From NCBI GenBank assembly GCA_009760855.2, contig WPIO01000024.1, positions 2,705,001-2,765,000 of the forward strand: a stretch of 60,000 bases of DNA, written 5' to 3'. Position numbers and translations under genes: made by a program. The number at the start of each line of letters is the position of its first letter. Within the stretch, counting starts at the first letter, position 1. The notes under the pieces were generated by a model. The model was not told where the DNA came from. It ran no database searches and saw only the letters and a program-made list of their open reading frames with translations. The stretch is from Cristatella mucedo. Its lineage: Eukaryota > Bryozoa > Phylactolaemata > Cristatellidae. Below are positions 51,701-60,000 of this stretch, piece after piece.

Positions 51701-54146
51701 GACAGTGTCAGCACGCACAAGCACGTCAAGGACGAATCACAGGGACCCACTAAATGCTGTCCTAAATAGGTGTGCTTTTAAGTTCTTTTTAAATGTGGTC
51801 AAGTCAGGGGATGTTCTGTCGCAAGTCGGGAGGCAGTTCCAGGCTTTGGGAGCATACGAAATAACTGCATGGTCTCCAAAGGATTTTAGGTTTGTACGAG
51901 GTATTGGTAGACTGTTATGGATGGGAAACCTGAATTCAGGTTGTCTTTATTTCGGCCGTGCGTCTATCTTAAATTGCTTCCTGAGTGTTTTGATTAAATC
52001 GTAATTTTATGACGAAACACTTTCTTGAATTGAATACAATCTGAGTGCCATGTTTTAAAAGTGACCCATAACCAGAAGAGCATTTTCACTCCACAGTGAA
52101 CCCTAATTTCTTTCATCTGCGTAATGTTTCACAAAATATTCCCACTTTCTTAGGCAGGTATACCGCATCCATGACAAGTCATTGCATATATAGCAATCCG
52201 TATCAACACCTATAACTGAGCAGTCGGAATCTTTCCGCCTGTGAAATAAGGCGCTTACGGTTAGTGCAAAACTCTGCAGGTCAGCTTATCTGTCGTGAAC
52301 GTCGCTGTTGCTGCAGTATGTAATTCTAGCTGACCTGAAATGACTTCTTATCAAGCAGTGCATCAAATTCAAGGCTTTGCCACTCACGCTGAGGTCTCTT
52401 TATTCTCTGCCTTCAGGCTAGCAATCCGAGCTATTTCCCAATCAGGCTAGCAATCCTAACACTCACTGTTCTGACTTGGTTCGTTTAGTTGTGCTAATCT
52501 AAAAGTCCATAAGTCCTGCCTGTGGAGACCATGCCGTTAATTCAAGTGCACCCAAAGCCTTTAATTCAAGCCAAACTGACATCATGAAATCGACCGACGC
52601 CAATATTTGAAATAAAGCACTCTTTTCCCTCACAGTATTTTCTGGGTACATGTGAATTGTACTTCTTATGCTTAAAGGTGTGAGCACTGTGGGTGTTATC
52701 GCTAAGCAAAGGAAATATATCCCTTACACCCTATGTAAAGTGCTGTGACAAATATAAACTTCTTTCAAACTAGTTATAAATATATATGTCTTAATATTAG
52801 GATAATTATTATTATCTGAATACATCTGATCTGTAAACTCAATAGGCAGCTTTGATTGCCTCCGATTTGTTCTGTCACTTTCAATTTGTAGCCCATAAAG
52901 TTTAAGTCTTCCAAATAACATTTTGCTTTTACCTCTCGGTCAAGGCGATGGCCGATACAAGGGCAGTGGCTGGCTAATGAAACATCCTCATTCACATTTA
53001 TAGCGACAGCTTAGCCTTCGCGGCAGTTATTTGTTCTTGCTGTAGGTAAAAATATCTGCCTGGTGCTGGATGGAACTAAAGTCATGGATCACAAAGTGGG
53101 AGCACCCTATACCTAAACATATTACTAAGTACGCCGTTGCACGAGCGTTGCACCGTTTCAAAGTAGAGTAGAGAGAGAGATGGATGTAGCAAGGGAGCGA
53201 AGGAGGGAGAGAAATGGTGCGAATAGGTAGGAGTAAGGGGAGAGAGTAAGGGGGATGTAAAAGTAGAAAGATAGCTCGCTAGATTGGTTTATAGATTGAT
53301 GCCTAGATCGATACATAGGTAGAGAGTGGTATCCTCTACAGAGACTAAAACGGCATACTTAACGAAGATATTGACCTCGATAGGAGAAAATAAAATAGTA
53401 TATTCATTTTATAAAGCATCCCCTTGCTCCTAACTACATTGTAATCCTTTCAGGTACCCACTTTAATCTCGTTCAGTAGAATAGGGCTGCTGCTAGCCTC
53501 ATTGGCAAAAACAGACTTCGCCAAAGGAGTTTGCCGAGCACTGACAGCTCAAAAATCATTAATCATAAGCATCTCAAAGCAAGAAATTCCGAAAAATCCA
53601 TTTGTGGGCACTTCTTTAAAGTCTAAGCATTTTAAATTGACCCTATAACCAGTAACTCCATTTTTTATTTTCCGTAAAACCGTTTTTCTTGCATTAGCTT
53701 GTGGATTCTAAAAAGTCACCTAAATTCAACAGATTTGAAAACAAGCTAAATGTATGCGTCCAATTTTACAAATTACACTAGGCATTTAATTACTCCTTAT
53801 AAGGTTTTTGCATTTGATTCAAATTTTGTACTTAATATTTCCCATAGTTAGTATGCAAAAGTAGGTGTTCTCTGCCTGGTTTAATTTTCATACCCAGAAT
53901 ATTATTTACTATACTAAAATACATGTAATAATATAAAATTAAATGGATATACCCGTAATAAACAAGTAATTATTTGCGAAATATACTTATTGGCTTGGAA
54001 CAAACTTACCTCATGGACAAGGACAACTTCCTTATACGCTGTCTCAGTCTGTACAGCATTGTAATTGCAAGTACTGCCACAATTGAGGTAGGGATGGATA
54101 TAAGCAGCGGCACGCTCCTTTTACTCAAAGGAACTAATTCCGTAAC
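30403..54146 (-). CDS. Unrecognised single-pass membrane protein with long low-complexity tail (partial, seven exons)
   Basis: Exons 54146-54010, 46563-46030, 45400-45190, 44623-44551, 43595-43484, 39607-39509 and 30778-30403 splice into 1542 nt (513 aa). The phases are consistent throughout: 0/2, 2/2, 2/0, 0/1, 1/2, 2/2, 2/stop. I do not recognise the family. Residues 12-32 (VPLLISIPTSIVAVLAITMLY) form one hydrophobic helix followed by RLRQRIRK, so by the positive-inside rule the large C-terminal part is cytoplasmic. The tail has Gly/Ala-rich and Ser/Arg stretches, a dense basic cluster (QRHKRQRRKSKLKR, residues 185-198), a short helical part (ITKALELVLKENGW) and a Ser/Asp/Thr-rich end with AAYDNP. 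The N-terminus should lie upstream, possibly beyond the window. The third exon's boundaries are the weakest. Confidence 0.65.
30800..31660. other. Last intron of the - strand gene, start: nothing recognised
   Basis: No repeat family or exon identified. Likewise 32510-33830, 34560-35800 (which includes a short decayed LINE-A tail near 34990-35060 and an A/T-rich AAAATTAAAATT run near 35740) and 37970-39500 hold nothing I can name. Confidence 0.4.
31665..31800 (+). mobile_element. LINE-A tail fragment
   Basis: Carries TTTGCAGCAAATGTAAAGTG, then a damaged tail and (ATT)n. It faces the next copy tail to tail. Confidence 0.7.
31822..32195 (-). mobile_element. LINE-A 3' end fragment
   Basis: Reverse-oriented tail, 3' untranslated region and the end of the ORF. 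Only about 20 bp separate it from the tail of the opposite copy. It lies in the last intron of the - strand gene. Confidence 0.8.
32388..32502. repeat. Long purine-rich strand-asymmetric tract
   Basis: About 115 bases of nearly pure A/G on the + strand with a few C and T breaks (for example GAGAAAAAGAAGGGGAAAGG). It lies in the last intron of the - strand gene, where it would read as a pyrimidine tract in the transcript. Confidence 0.75.
34103..34240 (-). other. Possible unassigned exon
   Basis: A - strand frame reads MRKCEEKASAWLRAEASLQ and continues to VAASNVEQ, ending at a good donor (CAG|GTAGGT). The acceptor side is weak. Its end phase (0) does not fit between the neighbouring exons of the - strand gene (both phase 2), so it is an alternative product, another gene or chance. 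Confidence 0.2.
34370..34560 (-). mobile_element. LINE-A tail fragment, decayed
   Basis: Carries TTGTATAGCACCTTCAGATAA and GTAGGCACTTTACATAC, then a 3' untranslated part with AGGTGACATGCGCAGGG. Diverged from the others. Confidence 0.6.
35800..36310. other. GC/CpG-rich block inside an intron
   Basis: GC-rich island between AT-rich flanks, in the last intron of the - strand gene. Frames up to 165 codons are open in it because stops are rare, with mutually inconsistent translations. Further GC-rich stretches lie at about 33830-34000, 36900-37330 and 42640-43480. They may be internal promoters; no gene can be supported. Confidence 0.35.
36640..36770 (-). mobile_element. SINE1 copy, fragment
   Basis: Reverse-oriented: TAGCGGCTATCGCC, TGACTTGAACTCACGACCCG and ACACCTTACCCGGCG. 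Confidence 0.5.
37790..37965 (+). mobile_element. SINE1 copy
   Basis: Head TAAGGTTCTCTCGCTCTTCAC, B box GGGTTCGAGTCC, body GGTGATAGGCATGAAGGCTC and the 3' block AAATGAGGCTGTTAAATCAG. Confidence 0.7.
39509..39607 (-). CDS. Sixth visible exon of the unknown - strand gene
   Basis: A 99-nt exon with acceptor TTATATTGCAG and perfect donor AAC|GTAAGT, phase 2 to phase 2. It encodes TLEEFMNGLDSQAISASLL and a Ser/Thr-rich end. Being a multiple of three in length with equal phases, it could be skipped without a frameshift. Confidence 0.72.
40534..40628. repeat. 21-bp tandem repeat, about 4.5 copies
   Basis: Units like TTGCTCCATGCTGCTTCCGGC. One + frame reads LLHAPSR, LLHAASG, LLQDASR, SLQDAAG before a stop, a seven-residue period. 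No splice sites or start support a gene. Confidence 0.8.
40740..41110 (-). mobile_element. LINE-B C-terminal fragment, decayed
   Basis: Blocks GAAGTAACAGTGCAGCACAG, CAAGAATTATGGAAGTGAGTT and GACCCGAGGGCGCGAGGAGG follow the LINE-B order in reverse orientation. Confidence 0.6.
41110..42030. other. Intron sequence, nothing recognised
   Basis: Open frames on both strands at 41268-41754 contradict each other and lack splice support. The same holds for 42165-43483, a GC-rich stretch beside the fifth visible exon of the - strand gene, and for 43600-44550. Confidence 0.4.
42030..42165 (-). mobile_element. SINE2 copy
   Basis: Read on the - strand: CGTTAGTTAAGGTGCTCG (A box), GTCGTGGGCTCGAGCC (B box), then GTGAAGCGCCTGAATTAAG, a shortened LINE-A tail. 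Confidence 0.65.
43484..43595 (-). CDS. Fifth visible exon of the unknown - strand gene
   Basis: A 112-nt exon, acceptor CCGGCAG and donor ATG|GTGAGC, phase 1 to phase 2. It encodes TPPENADGKHDSVTDSTG followed by ITKALELVLKENG. The sequence looks like ordinary protein rather than repeat, and no other family in the window resembles it. Confidence 0.65.
44551..44623 (-). CDS. Probable fourth visible exon of the unknown - strand gene
   Basis: A 73-nt exon with a pyrimidine-rich acceptor ending CTGCCAG and donor TTG|GTGAGC, phase 0 to phase 1. It encodes ASWLFAYRSADVTTWAMR. An alternative acceptor (CTTCCAG, 19 nt upstream) would add six residues in phase 2. Confidence 0.5.
44915..45110 (-). mobile_element. 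SINE1 copy with near-perfect hairpin
   Basis: Reverse-oriented SINE1 in which the head has become a foldback: 45001-45035 pairs with 45039-45074 around a 3-nt loop. It ends near the third visible exon of the - strand gene. Confidence 0.75.
45190..45400 (-). CDS. Probable third visible exon of the unknown - strand gene
   Basis: Open frame beginning LSIEMSSATIATDAALAQ and continuing with QIDIVQLRQPY and TSDVSALTEDTIGK. The acceptor GACGCAG has a poor pyrimidine tract but the right phase (2). The donor is uncertain: AAA|GTGGGC at 45189 fits the next exon in phase 0, while a later GTGGAG site would fit an alternative next acceptor in phase 2. Downstream the frame runs into a SINE. Confidence 0.5.
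46030..46563 (-). CDS. Gly/Ala-rich basic exon of the unknown - strand gene
   Basis: A 534-nt exon, acceptor CTCCTATTTGCAG and donor GAG|GTAAGC, phase 2 to phase 2, GC-rich. It encodes a Ser/Arg start, a Gly/Val run, an Ala-rich helix-like part and a cluster of Lys/Arg. An ATG at 46526 could look like a start, but the frame is open to the acceptor at 46564 and the phase fits the transmembrane exon, so I treat it as internal. An alternative promoter using this ATG is possible. Confidence 0.7.
46564..48673. other. First visible intron of the - strand gene, nothing recognised before SPIN copy 2
   Basis: AT-rich with short frames only. The remainder of this intron outside named repeats (48860-49795, 49980-51260, 51920-54009) is also unassigned; 53150-53270 is purine-rich. 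Confidence 0.4.
48674..48859. mobile_element. SPIN-like non-autonomous hAT element, copy 2
   Basis: A 186-bp element, CAATGGTTCTCAATC to GGTTGAGAACCACTG, aligned end to end with copy 1. It keeps AATGCCGCGACCCTTTAAT, CATGTTGTGGTGACC and CTTAGGCGACCCCTGAGAAA, closer to the remembered SPIN consensus than copy 1 in the left half. The flanking octamers (CTCTGCTG and CGCTACTA) agree at only five positions, so the target duplication is decayed or absent. It lies in the first visible intron of the - strand gene. Confidence 0.82.
49795..49975 (-). mobile_element. SINE1 copy
   Basis: Reverse-oriented: CTGATTTAACAGCC, GCCTTTACGGCTATCACC, B box GATTCAAACCC and an end like CCTTACGTAGTGAGCCA. It has an A-run insertion inside the head hairpin. 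Confidence 0.7.
50655..50700. repeat. Short TTTTAC-type repeat
   Basis: ACTTTTTACTTTTACTTTTAC followed by ACTTTTATTTTAAAAAAG, a low-complexity stretch. Confidence 0.7.
51260..51398 (+). mobile_element. SINE2 copy
   Basis: Carries GCCCAGTGGATAAGGTGCTCG, ATGAGGTCGTTGGCCTCGTG, then GGAAAGCGCTGGCTAGAG and a tail like CTCCTAGGGTGCAATAC. A shorter remnant of a similar tail lies at about 50515-50572. Confidence 0.6.
51512..51920 (-). mobile_element. LINE-A 3' end fragment, well preserved
   Basis: Reverse-oriented (AAT)n tail, 3' untranslated region and ORF end, close to the copy at 5346. Truncated near the block GGTTTGTACGAGGTATT. Confidence 0.82.
52245..52690 (+). mobile_element. Decayed LINE-A-like fragment
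   Basis: Blocks such as GCAAAACTCTGCAGGTCAG, ATCAAATTCAAGGCTTTGCC and GGAGACCATGCCGTTAATTC correspond, out of frame, to the LINE-A C-terminal region. Confidence 0.5.
54010..54146 (-). CDS. Transmembrane exon of the unknown - strand gene
   Basis: A 137-nt exon with a strong acceptor (TTAAATTACAG) and a perfect donor (GAG|GTAAGT), phase 0 to phase 2. It encodes a short polar stretch, one 21-residue hydrophobic helix and a basic stop-transfer segment. The overlapping + strand frame in the same place is a shadow with no splice or start support. Confidence 0.72.
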
Positions 54147-54414
54147 CTGTAATTTAATAAAATTTCATTACATTACCAAGGGCTGCTTTGCTTCTTTTCT
54201 TAGTACTCGAAGAGGATTCAGTTGGTTTTCATCATTGCAGCTTGAGATAAAAGGCACGATAACGATTATTATCCTACCCTAAAATATTCTTGGTTTGTTA
54301 GTCAGTCCGCAAGTCACAGTATCTGCAAGCGCATTTGAAATTGACCTTTGTGATTTATGTACACAAGGTAAATTGCGTTAAAGCAAAAATGAGTATCGAA
54401 AAATGTAAAAGGAT

Positions 54415-54850
54415 GAGCTCGAAATCTAGGTGTCATGTTCCAAAGTGACCTCTCGTTAGACGACCACATCAGATCCACAGTCAAATCTGCCTACTTTCAG
54501 CTACATAACATTGCTAAAATTCGGGCTTGTTTAGATAAGGATACCACGTCTAAGTTGGTCCATGCATTCGTGAAATCCCGTCTCGACTTCTGCAACTCAC
54601 TGCTTACTGGCCTACCGGCATGTGCGATCAGGTGATTGCAGCTGGTGCAAAGCTCTGACTGAAAAAAAGTGACCCTGTGCATATCACCCCTAACCATGTT
54701 ATTCATTTTGTTTGTTTATCAAGCATGATATTACTCACCATTTAATTGCATTTCCCTTTGCAGCAAATGTAAAGCGCCTAGAAAGAGATTGAGTTCTCTG
54801 AGGGGGCTTTATCAAGTGCAATATTATTATAACTATTATTATTATTATGA
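54415..54850 (+). mobile_element. LINE-A copy with internal deletion
   Basis: Reverse-transcriptase sequence (SDLSLDDHIRSTVKSAYFQ to LTGLPACAIR) runs to about 54660, then jumps straight to the 3' untranslated region and (ATT)n tail. Several hundred bases present in the 5346 copy are missing at the join. Confidence 0.8.
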
Positions 54851-55174
54851 GGTCAATAGCTAATCTACATATGTCGCTACAAAATCCACTGACGTATTTG
54901 AAAAGTTGAACATTGAAATGATACAAATTCACAGGGTTATTAACTTAAGAGGTTTTAAAAGGGCGGCCATGACATTCTAGAAGCTCGGGCTCTCAATTTA
55001 CTGTCGCTAAATGTAACGACTGGCACCCTCTGCGCTTTCGCTTGGATCAGCTGAGATGGCGTATTGGAAAATTCCAGAATGAGCGTGACCGATCGGAAGT
55101 AGTGCGGTGCCGGTCTTTAGGAAGCGATTGACATACATAAACAGCGACAGAGCTTTTGCTCTCCCTGTCATAGA

Positions 55175-55477
55175 ATGTGGAACTATCTGCCTCAACTCTT
55201 AAGCAACGACATCTACTCTCCCGCTGTCGACCGTAGTATATAATTTCCAGCTCTTACTTCCGTGCCACTCACTGCATTAACCACCATACTGACTCATCTA
55301 TACTGATCACTTTCAGTTTTTGCTTGAGATTAAGTTTATCAGCTACTGAATGCATACCAAATGCCGCTTAGTCTAAAAGTTCGCTGTAGAAACTCTTCAA
55401 CGTATCATCCGCGTTGTCTTTGTGGAGGTTACAGCTGGAGACATATTACATTACATCGCATTACAAAATATATTTTA
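55175..55477 (+). mobile_element. LINE-B 3' end, decayed
   Basis: Carries CTTAAGCAACGACATCTACTC, GTGCCACTCACTGC and a terminal ATTACATTACATCGCATTAC tail, in forward order. Confidence 0.68.
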
Positions 55478-55479
55478 AC

Positions 55480-56960
55480 GATTAGCCTTCATACTTAGAT
55501 TTGTGGGGCTCGGCGTCGGCGTGGTGCTCTTAAGCTGCATCAAATGAGTTTCGCGAACGTAGTCGAAGCCAAGACGCTACAGCCTTCCCACAAAATTGAT
55601 ATATATTGAGACAACGACTTAGCGGACGTCGCTGCAAATGGCGGTCGCGGGCTCTTCACGACTTCGTGTCACGCACTTTCCCGTGAGAGACTGTGAGCAA
55701 AAGAGCGCCAGCTCAGGCCCACGAGCTGGCGGAAAGTGTCAGCTCAGCGCCGATAGGGTCACATGACCCAACCGGCTGTTCACAATTAAATTCCTCCAGC
55801 TAGCGGATGCGGGCAGGCCTCAGTGAGTCACACGCTCACGCTCAGCCGCCCATTGGGCGGGCGAAGCCTGCGAGTCCAGGAAATGACAGAGGAAAAGCCT
55901 CGTATAATCGAAGCTCATCGGACGCCTCGCTTATGAAAAGGTAAAGACAGTAAGAGAATGAAGGTAGGATTCTAGTAATTCACGATCCAGGTCTTAGTAT
56001 GGAGTCCTTGCCCGGCCGTAGGCCAGGCTCATCAACTAGGCTGGTCACAGGTCGATGGGCCACCAGGCCAGCATTGTAATCCGAACTAAAATTTCTCGTA
56101 ATTTTTCACAGGCATAAGGGAGTACTTATTTTAGAAATCAAAACTTTTTCTTGAGCCCACATACCCACAATGATAATATTAAGAATACGTACATGTATGT
56201 TGCAGAGCTTAATTTGTCTCCGGGCACTTTGGGTATGATGTAAAGGAAGCAAGACTAGATGGTTAATGATTATATGCACAACATCAAAATGCATCCTATG
56301 CTTACTGTCACCCCGCATAAGCACACACACAATATAACTCTTCGTATGCTCTGATGATTAGGTGCTTTTAAGCTACCTGATCAACGTGTCAAGTCAGAGG
56401 AAGTGGTGATGTCAGTTGAGAGTTTGTTCTAGGCTCAGCACATCTCTTTCTAATTATTTCATATTTTCAGCATTTCGATTGCGTGAATTTCATAAAAATA
56501 TAACATTCAAAGGATGTACACTGACAAGAGAATTTCAGTTAGAAATATCTGAAATTTTAGCTTTTTAAAATGTAACTATGCCAAGGGACGTCGCTACACA
56601 AAGCGTTAGTGAGCTCCAGGATCAGAGAGTAAATGAACTGATAGTATCAAGCAAGCTGACTGAGGCTGTCTAGAAGCACTGCTTAACTGCTCAATAGTCA
56701 GAAGTCATAGTCAGAATTACTGGTTATACGCTTTTGCAGAAACCAACAGTGTACTAAGCGATAGCCTACCGATGTGTCCCTACAGGTCATGGCTCATTTT
56801 TAGAAATTCAAGTTCCTGGTTGTTGTGATATGCCACCATCTGTGTTATTAAGATTGCTGTAAGGTAAATGGGATGCAAGTCTTACTTCAGAAGCATTTCC
56901 GAGTGGTTGTCCATAGAAAGATATTGAAGGAACCCAAGCCAACACTATAACTAAATGGAT
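55480..56960. other. No gene recognised
   Basis: Includes a decayed LINE-A-like tail on the - strand at about 56200-56440. The upstream exons of the - strand gene should lie here or further right, but no splice-supported exon was found. Confidence 0.4.
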
Positions 56961-56964
56961 AGCT

Positions 56965-57125
56965 GAGTTGATCCTCGTTTATATAGCGTCAGAACAGCCT
57001 CAACGCTATTGCCACTGGTGGCAAACAGGAGCAATAAAGTATTTCCTACTATAGGACTCCAATTGGCCACATTGTTCGCGAAGAGCGAGCACCTTACCCT
57101 TTCCGCTAAGACGAAGAGCTTGATG
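56965..57125 (-). mobile_element. SINE1 copy, decayed
   Basis: Reverse-oriented: ATAGCGTCAGAACAGCC, CGCTATTGCCAC and an A-box side with GAGCACCTTACCCTTTC. Confidence 0.5.
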
Positions 57126-57189
57126 AGGAGCCAGTCCTCGTCTGTCAGATGTCATGTAAAATAGTCTTTGTTTACCCACACACGTTTTA

Positions 57190-58302
57190 GTAGCCTAGGC
57201 CGGCTGCAATGTGATATGCTCGTTTACTAAGAAAATTAGTTGCTGCCATCCATGCGTAGATATCATCAATACAGGCAGCAAGAGAGATGAGGGAAACCGA
57301 CAGGATGGAAGGCTGAGAAGGATCAAAGCAAATGTACAACTGAGTGTCATCTGCATAGAAGTGAAAACCTATAAATAGGTTTTGTGCTTTGCAATCACAT
57401 CGACATGTGGAATAGTATAAACTGTGAAAAGAACAGGACATTACATTGCATTGCATACAACAGGACCAAGCAAGGAGCCCTGTGGTACCCCATATTTAAG
57501 AGGTTCCTCGGATGATCTTTGTCCATTCATATCAATACTCTGGAGTCTTTCACTGAGATGGAACCTGAACCATTGCAATGCAGTGCCAGTAATGCCTAGG
57601 GGAGATGAGAGGCGCTCATGAAGGACTTGGTAATCGATAGTATCAAAAGCAGCCGTAAGATCGAGCGAAACAAGCAGTGATACTCTTCCCATGTCTGCAT
57701 TTTAAGTAGATTGTTGTACAACCAAAGCAATGTCAATGTGATTGAAAAGCACAAAACCTATTTATAGGTTTTCACTTCTATACAGATAACACTCAGTTGT
57801 ACATTTGCTTCGATCCTTCTCAGCCTTCCATCCTGTCGGTTTCCCTCATCTTTCTTGCTGCCTGTATTGATGATATCCACGCATGGATGGCAGCAACTTA
57901 TTTTCTTAATTTGAATGGTAACAAAACCAACTTACTAGCTATGGGCAAACCAAGTGTCAAGGCTAACGCTAAAAATCGGCTCTGCCAGCATATCTCCTGT
58001 TGAATCTGCACTAAATATAAGTGTTTGAAGTTTCAGTAAATGAGTTCAGCTGGTCGGTCTGCCACGATTCGTCCCAGTGTCTTAGATAGGAACTGTAGAA
58101 AGGAGACCAAGCGAAAGTGGCTCAAGTTCTCCTGGTCTAACATTGCTTTCTTGAGTTGCGGCCTGACTACAGCCTTCGTGAGAGGTTGTGGGACATAACC
58201 TGAGGCTAATGACATGTTAATGACGTTAGTTATGCATGGCAGCAGCAGAACAAAGTGTCGTAGATGCAGGACAGTGGGAATAGGGTCCAAAGGACTAGTC
58301 AT
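57190..58302 (-). mobile_element. Rearranged LINE-A copy with inverted duplication
   Basis: In - orientation the upstream reverse-transcriptase region lies at 58302-58033 (SLASGYVPQPLTKAVV, LSKTLGRIVADR) and motifs A-B-C at 57692-57240 (DLTAAFDTIDY, GVPQGSLLGP, FHFYADDTQLYI). Between them, at 57738-57970, is the motif-C region again in + orientation. A 20-bp insertion with target duplication splits the frame at 57439. Confidence 0.82.
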
Positions 58303-60000
58303 CTTCAGTCATTGTGATATGAACTTCAGGACGAGGTAACTAGTGACCTCATTGAATGTAGACTTTAAGGGGCTGCAAGGAATTGTAAGACTGCAAGATT
58401 CGAGCAGCGACACATCCAGGAAGCTATTGAATCAAATTATCTACCCAACTCCAGCGAGCGAGCTACTTTGTGCTTTGCCCGCACTTTATAACACAGCGTA
58501 AGAACTACTACATATGTAAACGTTTACGATTAGACCTGGCTTAAAACCTCAAGTTGTTAATTAATTAAAATTTACTTATCTAGGAAATTACTTCAAAAAA
58601 TTAAAAATGCAGTGCTCAAAATAGGGACCGGACTTGAAAATAGTAATGGCTACTTTATCTGGCGTCTGATGAGATCTACCTCTGTCTTTAGATACTCCTG
58701 AAAATCTAGCGAGGAAGAATGTCAACAGTTGACCGCTAATGCACACTTAGCACATTAAGTACGGTTCATACCGACGAAGCACACGCTACAAAAAGCTACT
58801 GGATATAACAGCTTCCTTTTCAATATCTTTATGTTAGGTGAGGCTATGTTATAAAGTCAAATCCTCATATCCAAAAGGCAGGCACATCTGTTGCGATAGC
58901 CGCCTGGCGCTTTATGCATTTAATCTGAATCCGTAGCCTCACTCGTAGCTAACCTCCTTACTTAAATAAAGCACCGAAACAACAACTGATAGGCTGAGAA
59001 ATACAGGGGCTTCACGTGATCCAAGACCTTCGCAGAAAACCCATGAACCGAGATGGAGAAATTCCTAAAGCCAATGATGGCATGCTGTATAACAGAGAAT
59101 CGAGGCACTATCTACAACTCCGGAACGTGTCTAGCCAACCGATGTGCGGGCATGCGAATTGCCCAACAAGCGATGTTTGAGAGGCAAATGAGAGAACTAT
59201 AATATATGTAGACTAGTGCAGCTCTGAGAGAAATAACTATTTAAAGTTAACCAGTGGATAGGAAGCCTGATCAAGGGGTGCTGAAAAAAGAACACTAGAA
59301 AAAAGAAGTAAGAAGGACACAAACACAGGACACGAGCCGTATAAACGTGAACTACAGATATGCTAAGCATAAATGCGTACCTGAACAGCCAAGGTAAGAC
59401 TTTTGGATAGGCTTTGGAAACTAAGTTTTTGAACCATTGTTATTCCTAAAACGTCTGTGTTTATATTTGACTCTGCCTCTGGTCTTGAGAATTTTTCTGC
59501 AGCAAAAAGCCAGGATAGCACATTAGCTCGCTGCTTCACTATCCTCGATGCCGATGCGAAATAGCGGCTGCAGAGGACGAACTACACAGATGGCTAAACC
59601 CACCCGGTAATAGAAACCCACTTGGAACACGCAATTTGGAGGCCCCCTGGCGCCCCTTGATTTGGCGCCCGTGGTCAAGCACCCGAAAACATGTGCACCC
59701 GTCGGTCCGCCTCTGAGCGGCTGTATATAACGCTAAAACAACCTATTTGGATGGTGTGCAAATTTAATAGCTATGTGTAAATACCAAAATGACATCCTTC
59801 TATTCTAGTGCAAATCAGCGAAGGCGATCGACCCTACGTCTCATAGAAGCCGTTATCCACTCTTGTCAATGAACAACTTTAATCGACTTCACCGACGCCG
59901 TGACTAGGCTTTCGTCACTTTGCACTCGAGCTGCCATTTCTGCAAGCGGAGCGCGTTTTAACACGAGGCACTTGCTACTTAGCAACAAGAAGGACAAAAT
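58303..60000. other. No gene recognised
   Basis: AT-rich sequence with chance frames. A donor-like TTCAG|GTACGC on the - strand near 59380 follows an open stretch ending KVLPWLF, but without a convincing acceptor. Confidence 0.4.

Noticed and set aside
53974-54282. A 102-codon + strand frame
   Set aside because: It overlaps the - strand transmembrane exon, which has a strong acceptor and a perfect donor, while the + frame has no supporting signals.

Overview
The window is animal nuclear DNA: long introns with GT-AG splice sites, many decayed retrotransposons, tRNA-derived SINEs, a hAT-type miniature transposon, microsatellites and a minisatellite. No prokaryotic gene layout is present. Protein divergence from vertebrates suggests an invertebrate, but I cannot name the phylum.

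Two genes can be reconstructed exon by exon, with every splice phase matching. (1) On the + strand, a nine-exon gene (coding 9274-28850, 466 aa) encodes a six-bladed Kelch propeller of the KLHDC1/KLHDC2 family. It ends in an Elongin-BC box and a Cullin-2 box, so it should be the substrate receptor of a CUL2 ubiquitin ligase that reads C-terminal degrons. All seven pocket residues I remember from human KLHDC2 have counterparts. (2) On the - strand, at least seven exons (54146 down to 30403, 513 aa visible, N-terminus missing) encode an unrecognised protein with one transmembrane helix and a long low-complexity cytoplasmic tail. The two genes converge, with stop codons about 1.55 kb apart and candidate poly(A) signals within about 25 bp of each other near 29.41-29.43 kb.

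Layout: 1-4.3 kb, repeats and sequence I cannot assign; 4.3-5.2 kb, a GC/CpG-rich block with a good splice donor, possibly a promoter or 5' exon; 5.3-6.8 kb, a young LINE nested in an older SINE; 9.3-28.9 kb, the Kelch gene; 30.4-54.1 kb, the transmembrane gene; 54.1-60 kb, more LINE debris including an inverted duplication.

The introns hold two LINE families, both with YADD reverse transcriptases of L2/CR1 type (LINE-A with an (ATT)n tail, LINE-B with an (ATTAC)n-like tail), and two tRNA-headed SINE families. SINE2 carries the LINE-A 3' tail, so LINE-A probably mobilised it. Two roughly 185-bp elements, in Kelch intron 1 and in intron 1 of the transmembrane gene, match the SPIN hAT transposon as I remember it. 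SPIN is known for horizontal transfer between tetrapods and a few invertebrates, and this is the most striking feature. A 410-bp repeat of unknown class occurs twice inside the Kelch gene. Family names and human residue numbers are from memory; no search was run.
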